Shown here piece after piece: positions 24,948 to 34,835 of a stretch of DNA of 64,000 nt (positions are counted from its first letter, which is position 1; every line of letters begins with the position of its first letter). The DNA is taken from assembly GCF_016019955.1 (NCBI RefSeq), contig NZ_JAECRZ010000008.1:62001-126000 (forward strand), read 5' to 3'. The notes below the pieces were generated by a model. That model saw only the letters and a program-made list of their open reading frames with translations, made no database searches and was not told the origin of the DNA. Origin of the DNA: Thiosulfatihalobacter marinus. Lineage in GTDB: Bacteria; Pseudomonadota; Alphaproteobacteria; Rhodobacterales; Rhodobacteraceae. The translations under genes and the position numbers were made by a program.

Positions 24948-27900
24948 CTATTCCGCCACGCCCCAGCCCCCGCCCCCCGGCGTGCCCATGCCAAACACCG
25001 CGCCCGCGGGCAGGTCGATCTCGTCAAACCCCTTGAGGTCAATCCGCGTCCCGTCCGGCATCTCGGCCCAGTTCACCCCCACCGCGCCCGGCGCCCCGCC
25101 GTCCACGCCGAACGGCGCAACCTTCCGGTGCGAACACAGCGTCGTCACCGTCACCGGCGCCAGGAACCGCATCGCGCGCAACGCGCCGTTGCCGCCGCGC
25201 CAGCGCCCCTCCCCGCCGGAGCCGTCCCGGATACCAAACGCCTCCAGCCGCACAGGAAAGCGTTTCTCCAGTATCTCCGGATCGGTCATCCGGGTGTTGG
25301 TCATGTGGCTTTGCACCGCGTCACAGCCATGAAACCCCGGCCCGGCCCCCGTGCCGCCGGCGATGGTCTCGTAATTCTGGAAATCGTCGTTGCCCCAGAT
25401 GAAATTGTTCATCGTCGCCTGGCTACAGGCCATCACCCCCAGCGCGCCATACACTGCGTTGCAGGTGGCCTGTGACACTTCGGTATTTCCCGCGATCACC
25501 GCCGCCGGGTATGTCGGGTTCAGCATCGATCCGTCCGGCACCACGATCCGCAGCGGCTTCAGACAGCCTTCGTTCAGCGGTATCTCCGCCCCCACCATGG
25601 TGCGGAACACATACAGCACCACCGCCCGGCACACGGCCAGCGGCGCGTTGTAATTGCCACTGTGCTGCGCGCTGGTGCCGGTGAAATCGATCACCGCCTC
25701 GCGCGCCGCGCGATCCACCGAAACCTTCACCTCGATCCGCGCGCCATGGTCCATCGGATAGGTAAACTGCCCGTCCTTCAGCCGATCAATCACCCGGCGC
25801 ACGCTTTCCTCGGCATTGTCCTGCACATGCCCCATATAGGCCAGCACCACCTCCAGCCCGTATTGATCCACGACCTTCAACAACGCCCGCCGCCCGGTCT
25901 CGTTCGCGGCCACCTGCGCCTTGAGATCGGCCATGTTCTGATCCGCATTGCGCGCCGGATACAGGCCACTGGCCAGCACGCGCCGCGCCCCGGCTTCCTG
26001 CAACACGCCCGCCTTCACCAGCCGCACATTGTCGATCAACACACCCTCATGGTCGATATGCGTGCTGTCCGGCGGCCCCGATCCCGGTGTGCGCCCGCCA
26101 ATATCGGCGTGATGCCCGCGCGAGCCCAGCCAGAACACCACCGCGCCGCCGTGAAACACCGGCGTCACCACCGTTACATCCGGCAAATGCGTGCCGCCAT
26201 TATAGGGCGAGTTCAACATGAACGCATCGCCCTCGTGAATGTCGCCCGCGTTTTCACGCATCACCGTACGAATGCTCTCGGCCATGCTGCCCAGATGCAC
26301 CGGCACATGCGGCGCGTTGGCCACAAGATCACCTTTCCCGTCAAAGATCGCACAGGAAAAATCCAGCCTTTCCTTGATGTTGACACTCCATGACGTGTTC
26401 GCCAGCGTCGCCCCCATCTGGTCGGCGACACTCATGAACAGATTGTTGAAAACCTCCAGCAACACCGGGTCCACATCCGTGCCCGCCGCCCGCTCGCGCG
26501 CCTTTTCCTCGACCCGCTCAAGGATCAGGTTGCCAAGCCCATCGACCCGCGCCTGCCAGCCCGGTTCCACCACGTTGGTGCCTGTCTTTTCCTTGATCAC
26601 CGCAGGCCCCGAGACCACCGTCCCGGTGTCGAGCCGGTCCCGGTCATACATCGCCACGTCGCGCCATGATCCTTCCGCATACATCTCGATCTCGGCCAAG
26701 GGCGCGCCGTCGCCCTCCGGCACCATCGGGGCCACCGTGCCCGATCCGCCCCCCGTCGCCTCGACGGACACCATGTCGATGATGATCTCGCGGTCGGGCG
26801 AGACAAAGCCGTACCGCTCCTTGTGACGCGCCTCAAAATCCGCCTGTGCCTGATGAACCGTATCAAAAGCCACCGGGATCGCCTCATGCGCCCCGTCATA
26901 GCGCAGATGCACCCGGTGCACCGCGCTCACCTCTTCAGCCCCCTGCGCAGCCACGTCTCCCATGGCCGCCTCGGCCAGCTCATCGGCCATGGCACGCGCC
27001 TTGTCCGCCTCGGCCAGCGGCACGTCCACCTGCGCCTCTTTCATCACCGTGATCTGCGCCAGCCCCATGCCAAAGGCCGACAAAACCCCCGCATAGGGGT
27101 GCACGAACACCCGCTTCATGCCCAGCGCATCGGCCACCAGACAGGCATGTTGCCCGCCCGCGCCGCCAAAACATTGCAGCGTGTATCCGGTCACGTCATG
27201 CCCGCGCTGCACGCTGATCTTCTTGATCGCATTGGCCATGTTGTCCACGGCAATCCGCAGGAACCCTTCGGCCATCTCCTCGGGGCTGCGCGGCGCCTCC
27301 TCGGTCTCTTTCGAGACCTCTTCGGCCATGGCGGCGAACCGCGCGCGCACCACCGCCACATCCAGCGGCTGATCCCCTTCGGGGCCGAACACATGCGGGA
27401 AATGATCCGGGTTCAGCTTGCCCAGCATCACGTTGCAATCCGTTACCGCCAGCGGCCCGCCACGCCGGTAACAGGCCGGTCCCGGATCGGCGCCCGCGCT
27501 TTCCGGCCCCACCTGAAAACGGCCATCGCGGAAGGTACAGATCGATCCGCCCCCGGCGGCAACCGTGTGAATATCCATCATCGGCGCGCGCATCCGCACA
27601 CCCGCCACCTCGGTCTCGAACGAGCGTTCATACTCCCCGGCATAATGGCTCACATCCGTGGATGTTCCGCCCATGTCAAACCCGATCAGCCGGTCAAACC
27701 CGGCCTTTTCGCCGGTCTCCACCATACCCACGATGCCCCCCGCAGGCCCCGACAGGATCGCGTCGCGCCCCTGGAAGCGGTGCGCCTCGGTCAGCCCGCC
27801 ATTGGACTGCATGAACATCAGCCGGTCGCACGCCGTTCCCAGATCCAGCGCCCCGGCCACCTGATCCACATAGCGGCGCAGGATCGGCGACAGATAGGCA

Positions 27901-28529
27901 TCCACCACCGTCGTATCCCCGCGCCCCACCAGCTTGGCCAGCTGGCTCACCTCGTGGCTGGTGCTGATCTGCGTGAACCCGATCTCGCGCGCCATCCGCG
28001 CCGCGCGTGCCTCGTGCACCGGGTTCAGATAGGCGTGCAGCCCGGCAATCGCAATTGCCCGGATGCCCCTGTCAAACCCGGCCTGCATCGCACCGCGCAA
28101 CGGGGCCTCGTCCAGCGCCCGCACCACGCCGCCTTCGGCATCCAGCCGCTCGTCCATCTCGATCACGTCTTCATAAAGCAGATCGGGCCGCCTGATCTCC
28201 AGATCGAACAGCCGGGGCCGGGTCTGATAGCCGATCTGCAACAGGTCACGAAACCCACTGGTGATCACCAGCAGAACCCGCTCGCCCTTGCGTTCCAAAA
28301 GCGCGTTGGTGGCCACCGTCGTGCCCATCTTCACCGCGCGGATCGCGCCTTGGGGAAACCGGTCGCCGACCCCCATCACCTCGCGAATGCCCTGCACCGC
28401 AGCGTCCCGATAACGTTCGGGGTTCTCGGACAAAAGCTTGTGCGTCTCGATCCCGCCATCCGGGCGGCGCGCCACGATATCCGTAAACGTCCCGCCCCGG
28501 TCGATCCAGAATTCCCAACGCCCGCTCAT
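24948..28529 (-). CDS. Hydantoinase/5-oxoprolinase, HyuA-HyuB fusion
   Basis: A 1193-residue cytoplasmic enzyme. Residues 1-690 are the HyuA/OplA-A half: [37 protein letters not shown] in parts, [25 protein letters not shown]. Residues about 700-1193 are the HyuB half: [50 protein letters not shown] and terminal GTPGGGGWG. Full-length fusions of this size are usually ATP-dependent 5-oxoprolinases, which open 5-oxoproline to glutamate; N-methylhydantoinase or a related cyclic amide hydrolase is an alternative. The start at 28529 gives [13 protein letters not shown]; the open frame extends upstream but without homology. Confidence 0.88.
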   Translation of the reverse strand: MSGRWEFWIDRGGTFTDIVARRPDGGIETHKLLSENPERYRDAAVQGIREVMGVGDRFPQGAIRAVKMGTTVATNALLERKGERVLLVITSGFRDLLQIGYQTRPRLFDLEIRRPDLLYEDVIEMDERLDAEGGVVRALDEAPLRGAMQAGFDRGIRAIAIAGLHAYLNPVHEARAARMAREIGFTQISTSHEVSQLAKLVGRGDTTVVDAYLSPILRRYVDQVAGALDLGTACDRLMFMQSNGGLTEAHRFQGRDAILSGPAGGIVGMVETGEKAGFDRLIGFDMGGTSTDVSHYAGEYERSFETEVAGVRMRAPMMDIHTVAAGGGSICTFRDGRFQVGPESAGADPGPACYRRGGPLAVTDCNVMLGKLNPDHFPHVFGPEGDQPLDVAVVRARFAAMAEEVSKETEEAPRSPEEMAEGFLRIAVDNMANAIKKISVQRGHDVTGYTLQCFGGAGGQHACLVADALGMKRVFVHPYAGVLSAFGMGLAQITVMKEAQVDVPLAEADKARAMADELAEAAMGDVAAQGAEEVSAVHRVHLRYDGAHEAIPVAFDTVHQAQADFEARHKERYGFVSPDREIIIDMVSVEATGGGSGTVAPMVPEGDGAPLAEIEMYAEGSWRDVAMYDRDRLDTGTVVSGPAVIKEKTGTNVVEPGWQARVDGLGNLILERVEEKARERAAGTDVDPVLLEVFNNLFMSVADQMGATLANTSWSVNIKERLDFSCAIFDGKGDLVANAPHVPVHLGSMAESIRTVMRENAGDIHEGDAFMLNSPYNGGTHLPDVTVVTPVFHGGAVVFWLGSRGHHADIGGRTPGSGPPDSTHIDHEGVLIDNVRLVKAGVLQEAGARRVLASGLYPARNADQNMADLKAQVAANETGRRALLKVVDQYGLEVVLAYMGHVQDNAEESVRRVIDRLKDGQFTYPMDHGARIEVKVSVDRAAREAVIDFTGTSAQHSGNYNAPLAVCRAVVLYVFRTMVGAEIPLNEGCLKPLRIVVPDGSMLNPTYPAAVIAGNTEVSQATCNAVYGALGVMACSQATMNNFIWGNDDFQNYETIAGGTGAGPGFHGCDAVQSHMTNTRMTDPEILEKRFPVRLEAFGIRDGSGGEGRWRGGNGALRAMRFLAPVTVTTLCSHRKVAPFGVDGGAPGAVGVNWAEMPDGTRIDLKGFDEIDLPAGAVFGMGTPGGGGWGVAE

Positions 28530-28756
28530 GGCCTGCCTCCGCCTCGTGTTGTCCGCCACAGGCTTCACCCCCCCGCGCGCCAATGTCAACGCGGCCTGCG
28601 GCAATTCGGCCGTTGAGTTATTCAGGTTTACGAATACATCATACGCGATACGCGACCCTTTCTCACATGGGCGCGGCGCGCGCTTGCGGCTATGTCCTCT
28701 GCCACATGCCCCGCCCCGGCCCGCCCCGGCCAATCGCCCAACCAAGGATCCCGCCC
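28530..28756. promoter_or_regulatory. Divergent promoter region with SqrR-like palindrome (28620-28635)
   Basis: The 227-base gap between the oxoprolinase gene (-) and the DUF442-SQR gene (+). It contains ATTC-AGGTTTAC-GAAT at 28620-28635, an ATTC-N8-GAAT palindrome. From memory this is the consensus for SqrR, the persulfide-sensing ArsR-family repressor of sulfide genes in Rhodobacter capsulatus. AT-rich sequence around it (28615-28650) is where a promoter would lie. The site is about 120 bases upstream of the sulfide-type gene, which fits repression of that gene. Confidence 0.6.
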
Positions 28757-30430
28757 ATGCAGATCAAGACCATTACCGCGCAAATCTCGGTTTCGCCCCA
28801 GATCGTGGCCGACGATCTGCCCGCCATCGCCGCCGCCGGGTTCCGCTCGATCATCTGCAACCGTCCCGATGGTGAAGCCGCCGATCAGCCCACCTACGAA
28901 GAGATCGAGACCGCCGCCAGCGCCGCCGGGCTTGAAGCGCGCTACCTGCCCGTCGTCGCGGGCAAGGTGCGTGACGAAGACGCCGAGGAATTCGGCACCG
29001 CCCTGCTGGAATTGCCCGGTCCGGTCTTTGCCTATTGTCGCACCGGCACCCGGTCGGCCACGCTCTGGTCGCTGTCGCAGGCCCGAACCATGTCCGCCGC
29101 CGACATTCTCGCCGCCACCAGATCGGCGGGCTATGACATGGCCGGGGTTGTGCGCCGCATCGTGAATGGCGGCAAGACCCCCACCGACACGGCGGATGCC
29201 GCGTTTGACGTGGTGATCGTAGGGGGCGGCGCGGCGGGTATCGCGGTGGCCTCGTCGTTGCTGGCGCGCAAGCCGGGGCTGGACGTGGCCCTGATCGACC
29301 CGGCCGATATCCACTATTATCAACCCGGCTGGACCATGGTCGGCGGCGGCATATTCGATGCCGAAACCACGGCCAAGACCATGGGGTCGCTGATCCCCAA
29401 AGGGGTGCACTGGCTCAAATCCGCCGTCGCCGCTTTTGAGCCGGGCGACAATGCGGTGATCCTGGATGGCTGCCGGGTGGTGAAATACAACCGCCTCGTC
29501 GTGTGCCCGGGCCTCAAGCTCGACTGGAACGCGATCTCCGGGCTGGTCGAGACGCTGGGCAAGAACGGCGTGACCTCCAATTACCGCTACGATCTGGCGC
29601 CCTATACCTGGGAACTGGTCAAGGGCCTCACACAGGGCCGCGCGCTCTTTACCCAGCCGCCGATGCCGATCAAATGCGCCGGCGCGCCGCAAAAGGCGAT
29701 GTATCTCTCCGCCAGCAACTGGGAGCGTATGGGCACGCTGGGCGATATCGATGTGCAGTTCATGAATGCCGGCGGCGTGCTCTTTGGCGTCAAGGATTAC
29801 GTGCCCGCCCTGATGGAGTATGTCGAACGCTACGATGCGACGCTGAACTTCCATCACAACCTTGTCGCCGTGGACGGCCCGGCCAAAACCGCCACCTTCA
29901 CCGTCACCGCGCCCGAAACCAATCCCGAAACCGTCACCGTCCCGTTCGACATGATGCATGTCACCCCACCCCAGACCGCGCCGGATTTCATCCGGGTCTC
30001 GCCGCTGGCCGACGCAGGCGGCTGGATCGATGTGGACCAGTCGACGCTGCGCCACAAGGCATATGACAATATCTGGTCACTCGGGGACGTGATGAACGCC
30101 CCCAACGCCAAGACCGCCGCCGCCGCCCGCGTACAGGCCCCCGTGGTGGCCGAAAACCTGATCGACGATATCCAGGGCAAATCGCCCACCGCGATCTATA
30201 ACGGCTACGGCTCCTGCCCGCTCACCGTGGAACGCGGCAAGATCGTGCTGGCCGAATTCGGCTATGGCGGCACGCTGCTGCCGTCCTTGCCGACATGGCT
30301 GATCGACGGCACCCGGCCAACCCGCGCCGCCTGGATCCTCAAGGAACAGATCCTGCCGCCGGTCTATTGGAAGGCGATGCTGCGCGGCAAGGAATGGCTG
30401 GCCAAGCCAGAGAAGATCAGCGCGGGCTGA
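28757..30430 (+). CDS. DUF442 sulfurtransferase/phosphatase-like domain fused to SQR-like flavoprotein
   Basis: A 557-residue fusion. Residues 1-140 are a DUF442 (beta-lactamase-hydrolase-like) domain of the protein tyrosine phosphatase/rhodanese fold with active loop YCRTGTRSA. From about residue 150 is a two-dinucleotide-binding flavoprotein: [35 protein letters not shown], and the later [21 protein letters not shown], as in sulfide:quinone oxidoreductases. Cys residues in VVCPGLKL and [10 protein letters not shown] match catalytic cysteine regions of SQR. The likely role is sulfide oxidation at the membrane quinone pool, with sulfur transfer or persulfide handling by the first domain. The start at 28757 was chosen by homology of the first strand. 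Confidence 0.88.
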   Translation: MQIKTITAQISVSPQIVADDLPAIAAAGFRSIICNRPDGEAADQPTYEEIETAASAAGLEARYLPVVAGKVRDEDAEEFGTALLELPGPVFAYCRTGTRSATLWSLSQARTMSAADILAATRSAGYDMAGVVRRIVNGGKTPTDTADAAFDVVIVGGGAAGIAVASSLLARKPGLDVALIDPADIHYYQPGWTMVGGGIFDAETTAKTMGSLIPKGVHWLKSAVAAFEPGDNAVILDGCRVVKYNRLVVCPGLKLDWNAISGLVETLGKNGVTSNYRYDLAPYTWELVKGLTQGRALFTQPPMPIKCAGAPQKAMYLSASNWERMGTLGDIDVQFMNAGGVLFGVKDYVPALMEYVERYDATLNFHHNLVAVDGPAKTATFTVTAPETNPETVTVPFDMMHVTPPQTAPDFIRVSPLADAGGWIDVDQSTLRHKAYDNIWSLGDVMNAPNAKTAAAARVQAPVVAENLIDDIQGKSPTAIYNGYGSCPLTVERGKIVLAEFGYGGTLLPSLPTWLIDGTRPTRAAWILKEQILPPVYWKAMLRGKEWLAKPEKISAG

Positions 30431-30456
30431 AACCGCGCGGCGCGCCAGGCGCGCGC

Positions 30457-31170
30457 CTAGTCCGGGCGGGCCTCGTCGCCATACAGCCACCGCATGTCCG
30501 GCCCCTCGACCGTGTACATATGCACCCAGATATACGCGTGCTGAAACGCCGCCACGATCAGCGCCTGCCACGATCCACAGATCAGCGCGATGGCCCATAA
30601 CCCCATGAAACCGAACGTGTACATCGCGTTCTGCGACCAACCGAACGCGCCCTGCCGCACGATCGGCATCCGCCGGTACCGCTCGTGGAAATGATCCCCG
30701 CCCAAGGCCCGTTCGAAACTGAAATACCGCTTCACGCAATACATCGTATAGGCCGCCGGCACCAACAGAACCAGCCCCAGCCCCAGGCTTGCCCATCCCG
30801 GCCCGCCCAGGCTGCCCCGGTCCAGAACGCCAACGATCAGCACCGTCACCGGGCGCGCGATCAGCAACGGAAAGAACATCCGGCCCCACACCCGCAAATC
30901 GCGCGCGCCAAACAGGCGCGTCATAAACCCGGTGTGCAACTGCAACCGGAACACCACGGCAACCATGGCCTGATGGGCCACCGCCAGCCCGATCGAAATC
31001 CAGGCCCAGGTCACGCTGTCCATCCCCAAAAACCGCCGCGCCCCGGCCTCCCCCTGAAGAAACCACGCCGCCCCGGCCATCAGGAACACCCCAAGGATCA
31101 GGTGCTGCCCCTGACCCTCGGCCAGATCCCGCCAGCCGCTCCTGCTCCGAATGCTTTCCAACGTCGCCAT
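30457..31170 (-). CDS. Phospholipid/isoprenylcysteine methyltransferase-like membrane protein
   Basis: A 237-residue integral membrane protein with about six hydrophobic segments. The C-terminal part HFHERYRRMPIVRQGAFGW and AFQHAYIWVHMYTVEGPDM places it in the membrane methyltransferase group (PEMT/ICMT-like), in which such His/Glu/Arg residues bind S-adenosylmethionine. The substrate is not inferable. The start at 31170 is supported by GGAGGTGGGCC on the minus strand. It converges on the SQR-like gene with a 26-base gap. Confidence 0.65.
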   Translation of the reverse strand: MATLESIRSRSGWRDLAEGQGQHLILGVFLMAGAAWFLQGEAGARRFLGMDSVTWAWISIGLAVAHQAMVAVVFRLQLHTGFMTRLFGARDLRVWGRMFFPLLIARPVTVLIVGVLDRGSLGGPGWASLGLGLVLLVPAAYTMYCVKRYFSFERALGGDHFHERYRRMPIVRQGAFGWSQNAMYTFGFMGLWAIALICGSWQALIVAAFQHAYIWVHMYTVEGPDMRWLYGDEARPD

Positions 31171-31245
31171 GGCCCACCTCCAATCCCCGATTGAAAGGCC
31201 AATCCGCGCGCAGGTCAACGCCCCAGAATCCTCCGGCCAGTGCAC

Positions 31246-31290
31246 GGAATTTTGCAAAAATTCCGGACCGTTTTCATTTTATGAAAACGG
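31246..31290 (-). terminator. Two adjacent perfect inverted repeats downstream of the glycerate kinase gene
   Basis: Immediately after the glycerate kinase stop (minus strand) lies CCGTTTTCAT-TTT-ATGAAAACGG (31268-31290), a perfect 10-bp stem, then GGAATTTTGCAAAAATTCC (31246-31264), also palindromic. The first could act as a terminator on the minus strand, since its stem is followed by a short T-rich run. The second also lies about 75-95 bases upstream of the methyltransferase start and could be an operator. Confidence 0.5.
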
Positions 31291-31293
31291 GTC

Positions 31294-32574
31294 TCACCCG
31301 GACGCACGGCGCAGGAAAACCTGCATGTCGGCCACATTGGTGCCCGTCCCGCCGGTCATCAGCAGATCACCCGCCAGCGCCAGCGCCTTGTAACTGTCAT
31401 TATTCTCCAGCAACGCGGCTCCGTCGCCGCCCGCCGCCGCGATCCGCGCCGCGCTCGCGTCGTCCACGACACCGCCCGCCGCATCCGTTGGCCCGTCGCG
31501 CCCATCGGTCCCCCCCGACAGGAATACCCAGCCCCCGCCCAGCGCCGCTCCGGCCCCCAGCGCCACCCGCAGGGCCAGTTCCTGATTGCGCCCGCCCAGC
31601 CCGTCGCCGCGCAACCGCACCGTGGTTTCCCCGCCCCACAACAGTGCCACATCCCGGTCCCTGGGCGCATCCGCCGCCGCCGCAAGCACCTGACTGGCCG
31701 CGTCCGCCACGTCGCCTGTCAGACAATCCGACACCACCTCCGCCGCCCAGCCACGCGCCAGCGCCGCCGCCCGCATCGCCTCCAGCGAGTGCCGGTTCGA
31801 CCCGATCAACCGGTTCTGTGCCTGCGGTGCCCCGGTCAGTTCCGGTGCCGCTTGCGACAAACGCGCCCGCACCGCCTCGGGGGCCGCATCCCAGATCCCT
31901 GCCGCCTGCATCATCGTCCGCGCCGCGGCCCGCGTTCCGATCGGGGCCACCGTCGGCCCGCTGGCTATGGCGCGCAGATCGTCCCCGATCACATCCGACA
32001 GGATCAGCGCCCGCACCGGGGCCGGGGCCGCATGGCGCAGCCAGCCGCCGCCCTTCAGATTCGAAAGCTGCTGGCGGATCAGGTTCATGTCGTTGATTTC
32101 AAGCCCGCTGGCCAGCAACAGGGCGTTCACCGCCCGCTTGTCCGCCAGCGTCAGCCCCGGTGCAGGGGCCACCGCCAGCGCCGAGCCACCGCCCGAAATC
32201 AGCGCCAGCACCCGGTCCCGCGCCCCGGCCCCGTCCAGCAGTTCGACAATCGCCCGCCCCGCCGCCGCGCTGCTGTCATCCGGTTCGGGATGCGCACCGC
32301 AAATCACCTGGGCCCCGGCCAGCGTCCGCATGTTTTCCGGATTGGTGACCGCCAGCGCCTTTACCGGCCCCTGCGCGCGCTCCAGCGCCGCCTCCAGCAT
32401 CGGCACCGCCGCCTTGCCCAGCGCGATCACGATCAGCCGCCCGCCCTCGGGTGGCGCATCCAGCGGCGCCCGCGCCAGTTCCGCGCGCACCGCGCTGGCC
32501 GGATCGGCCCGTTGTACCGCCGCGCCAAACATCGCTTCCGCCTCGTGGCGCAATGCACCATTGTCCTGCTTCAT
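31294..32574 (-). CDS. Glycerate 2-kinase (DUF4147/MOFRL family)
   Basis: A 426-residue enzyme of the GckA/TtuD glycerate kinase family, often misannotated as hydroxypyruvate reductase. Residues 1-240 form the N-terminal DUF4147 domain (LIVIALGKAAVPMLEAAL, LISGGGSALAVAPAPGLTL, LSNLKGGGWL, LSDVIGDDLRAIASGPT), and residues about 300-420 the MOFRL domain (LLWGGETTVRL, GGRNQELALRVAL, LSGGTDGRDGPTDAAGG). It phosphorylates D-glycerate to 2-phosphoglycerate. The start at 32574 is supported by GGGAGG upstream. It is divergent from the SulP gene. Confidence 0.92.
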   Translation of the reverse strand: MKQDNGALRHEAEAMFGAAVQRADPASAVRAELARAPLDAPPEGGRLIVIALGKAAVPMLEAALERAQGPVKALAVTNPENMRTLAGAQVICGAHPEPDDSSAAAGRAIVELLDGAGARDRVLALISGGGSALAVAPAPGLTLADKRAVNALLLASGLEINDMNLIRQQLSNLKGGGWLRHAAPAPVRALILSDVIGDDLRAIASGPTVAPIGTRAAARTMMQAAGIWDAAPEAVRARLSQAAPELTGAPQAQNRLIGSNRHSLEAMRAAALARGWAAEVVSDCLTGDVADAASQVLAAAADAPRDRDVALLWGGETTVRLRGDGLGGRNQELALRVALGAGAALGGGWVFLSGGTDGRDGPTDAAGGVVDDASAARIAAAGGDGAALLENNDSYKALALAGDLLMTGGTGTNVADMQVFLRRASG

Positions 32575-32885
32575 CGTCCCGCCTCCCTTTGCCCTGCCGT
32601 TCTGACCCGCCCCCGGCGACAGGTCAACCACGGCCCCGGCCCCTGCCATCCTCATAACGGCCCGCACGCTGCATTAAACCGGCTCGACGGCAAATCCATA
32701 CCGACGCGATACCGACGTGATGCCGACGCAAAGCCGATCGGTGTTTGCGCCATGAATTGCACCGTTAACCCCGAATTTTCACCCGATTCGCCATTTTATG
32801 TGCCGTCCATGCCGGTCCCCCCTTTTACTTATTCTAAATTCTGAATATATAGGCCCGGAAAACCGCGCCATCCCCGGAATCACCC
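32575..32885. promoter_or_regulatory. Divergent promoter region between glycerate kinase and SulP genes
   Basis: A 311-base gap without a convincing gene. It contains the 11-bp tandem units described separately (32698-32741), a GTTAACC at 32763-32769, and an AT-rich block TTTACTTATTCTAAATTCTG then AATATATAGG (32823-32853), which is the best promoter candidate for the SulP gene. A 30-codon open frame from 32752 lacks a ribosome site and is not called. Confidence 0.4.
32698..32741 (+). repeat. Four tandem 11-bp units, consensus ATACCGACGYG (site 1)
   Basis: Units are ATACCGACGCG, ATACCGACGTG, ATGCCGACGCA and AAGCCGATCGG, with no spacers, so the CCGA core recurs once per helical turn. GCCATGAA (32749-32756) and GTTAACC (32763) follow downstream. 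A second four-unit site with the same trailing words is at 47621-47664. Iteron-like phasing suggests a protein bound along one DNA face. Not explained by any neighbouring gene. Confidence 0.65.
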
Positions 32886-34643
32886 ATGCCCCTTCCCCGA
32901 CCCGACCGCGCCCGCCTGGAACGTCACCTGCCGATCCTGAAATGGTCGCGCAGCTATGACCGCGATACGCTGACCTCCGACATGGTGGCGGCGGTGATCG
33001 TGACGATCATGCTGATCCCGCAGTCTTTGGCCTACGCGCTGCTTGCCGGTCTGCCACCCGAGATGGGGCTTTACGCCTCGATCCTGCCGCTGGTCGCCTA
33101 TGCGATCTTTGGCACATCCCGCGCGCTGGCGGTCGGGCCGGTCGCGGTGGTCTCGCTGATGACCGCCGCCGCCGTCGGCAACCTGGCGCTGCAAGGCAGC
33201 GCCGAATATGCCGCCGCCGCCATTACGCTTGCCTTCATCTCGGGTGTGATCCTGACGGTGATGGGGATCTTTCGTCTTGGATTCCTTGCCAATTTCCTGT
33301 CACACCCGGTGATTGCGGGCTTCATCACCGCCTCGGGCATCCTGATCGCCACAAGCCAGCTCAAGCATATTTTCGGCATCGACGCGCAGGGCCACAACCT
33401 GACCCAAATGGTGATGTCGCTGTTCGCCCATGCCCCGGAAACCAACCTCATCACACTGGCGATCGGCGTGGCCACCACGGCTTTTCTGTTCTGGGTGCGC
33501 AAGGGGCTGAAGCCGCTGTTGCAGGACATGGGCATCGCACCGCGCCTTGCCGATATCCTGGCCAAGGCCGGCCCCGTCGCGGCCGTGGCCCTGACAACGC
33601 TGGCGGTCTGGCTGTTCGGCCTTCAGGATCGCGGCGTGCGCATCGTGGGCGAAGTGCCCACCGGGCTGCCGCCCCTGACCCTGCCCGGTTTCTCGGGCGA
33701 GGTCTGGTCTTCGCTGTTTGTGTCCGCCCTGCTGATCTCGGTCATCGGCTTTGTCGAATCGGTCTCTGTCGCGCAAACGCTCGCCTCCCGAAAACGCCAG
33801 CGCATCGTCCCCGACCAGGAGCTTGTCGGCCTTGGCGCCTCGAATATTGCCGCAGCAATTTCAGGGGGTTATCCGGTTACGGGCGGTTTTGCGCGGTCGG
33901 TTGTGAATTTTGACGCCGGGGCCGAAACACCGGCTGCCGGGGCCTTTACCGCCATCGGCATCGCGCTGGCCGCCCTGCTGCTGACCCCGCTCCTGTTCTT
34001 CCTGCCAAAGGCGACACTGGCCGCCACGATCATTGTCGCCGTGTTGTCGCTGGTGGACTTCTCGATCCTGTCGCGCACCTGGAGCTACTCTCGTGTGGAC
34101 TTCTGCGCCGTTGCCGCCACCATCCTTCTGACGCTGGGATTTGGCGTTGAGCTGGGCGTGTCTGCCGGGGTCATCCTGTCCATCGGCCTGTTCCTGTACA
34201 AGACCTCGCGCCCGCATGTTGCCGAGGTCGGGCTGGTTCCCGGCAGCCAGCATTTCCGCAACATCATCCGCCACAAAGTGCAGACCAATCCCGCCATCGT
34301 CACCCTGCGCATCGATGAAAGCCTGTATTTCGCCAATGCCCGGTTTCTTGAGGATTACGTCAATGACCGCGTGGTCCGCGACACGTCGATCCGGCATGTG
34401 GTGCTGATGTGTTCGGCCGTGAACGAGGTGGACATGAGCGCGCTGGAAAGCCTGGAAGAGATCAACCGCCGCCTGCGCGACATGGACATTTCGCTGCATC
34501 TTTCCGAGGTGAAGGGGCCGGTGATGGACCGTCTGCAACGCAGTCATTTCCTGACCGATCTTTCGGGCCGGGTGTATCTGTCGCAATATGACGCATGGCG
34601 TGCGCTGACGCAGGCTACGGCGCCGAAAGCCGAAGCCGGGTAA
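32886..34643 (+). CDS. SulP family anion transporter with STAS domain
   Basis: A 585-residue inner-membrane transporter. The N-terminal SulP signature region LIPQSLAYALLAGLPPEMGLYASI lies near residues 43-66 (seen as LIPQSLAYALLAGLPPEMGL), followed by GTSRALAVGPVAVVSLM and about ten to twelve helices, with GGYPVTGGFARSVVNFDAGA near residue 320. Residues about 460-575 are a cytoplasmic STAS domain (IVTLRIDESLYFANARFLED, MCSAVNEVDMSALE). SulP proteins carry sulfate, bicarbonate or dicarboxylates; the ion cannot be assigned here. The upstream AT-rich region is its probable promoter. Confidence 0.93.
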   Translation: MPLPRPDRARLERHLPILKWSRSYDRDTLTSDMVAAVIVTIMLIPQSLAYALLAGLPPEMGLYASILPLVAYAIFGTSRALAVGPVAVVSLMTAAAVGNLALQGSAEYAAAAITLAFISGVILTVMGIFRLGFLANFLSHPVIAGFITASGILIATSQLKHIFGIDAQGHNLTQMVMSLFAHAPETNLITLAIGVATTAFLFWVRKGLKPLLQDMGIAPRLADILAKAGPVAAVALTTLAVWLFGLQDRGVRIVGEVPTGLPPLTLPGFSGEVWSSLFVSALLISVIGFVESVSVAQTLASRKRQRIVPDQELVGLGASNIAAAISGGYPVTGGFARSVVNFDAGAETPAAGAFTAIGIALAALLLTPLLFFLPKATLAATIIVAVLSLVDFSILSRTWSYSRVDFCAVAATILLTLGFGVELGVSAGVILSIGLFLYKTSRPHVAEVGLVPGSQHFRNIIRHKVQTNPAIVTLRIDESLYFANARFLEDYVNDRVVRDTSIRHVVLMCSAVNEVDMSALESLEEINRRLRDMDISLHLSEVKGPVMDRLQRSHFLTDLSGRVYLSQYDAWRALTQATAPKAEAG

Positions 34644-34733
34644 CGGGCCGATGGCCCGTCGCCTGCGGCTGTGAGTATTTTTGGCAAAATGAAGAATGGA
34701 CCCGGCGTGTTGTGCGGCATGTCGCGCTTTGAC

Positions 34734-34749
34734 TTGACCATATGGTCAA
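34734..34749. promoter_or_regulatory. Perfect 16-bp palindrome upstream of deoC
   Basis: TTGACCATATGGTCAA is a perfect inverted repeat about 87 bases before the deoC start. Overlapping TTGAC hexamers (TTTGACTTGACC) resemble a -35 element, so a regulator bound here would occlude the promoter. The symmetry fits a GntR- or TetR-type operator. The preceding bases 34644-34700 carry GGGCCGATGGCCC and a GAGTATTTTTGGCAAAATGAAGAA-like remnant, split here as GAGTATTTTTGGC and AAAATGAAGAA, a degenerate relative of the family A leader. Confidence 0.6.
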
Positions 34750-34835
34750 AAAAGTGGCGTTTCCCTTACGCGCCAGCTTGAAAAGCGCGAAGTGGCGTGA
34801 CACGGTGACTCCTGTTTTTCGCACAGGATGGACAT

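Noticed and set aside
32752-32844. A 30-codon open frame in the glycerate kinase-SulP gap
   Set aside because: No ribosome site, composition like the surrounding non-coding DNA, and it overlaps the likely SulP promoter.
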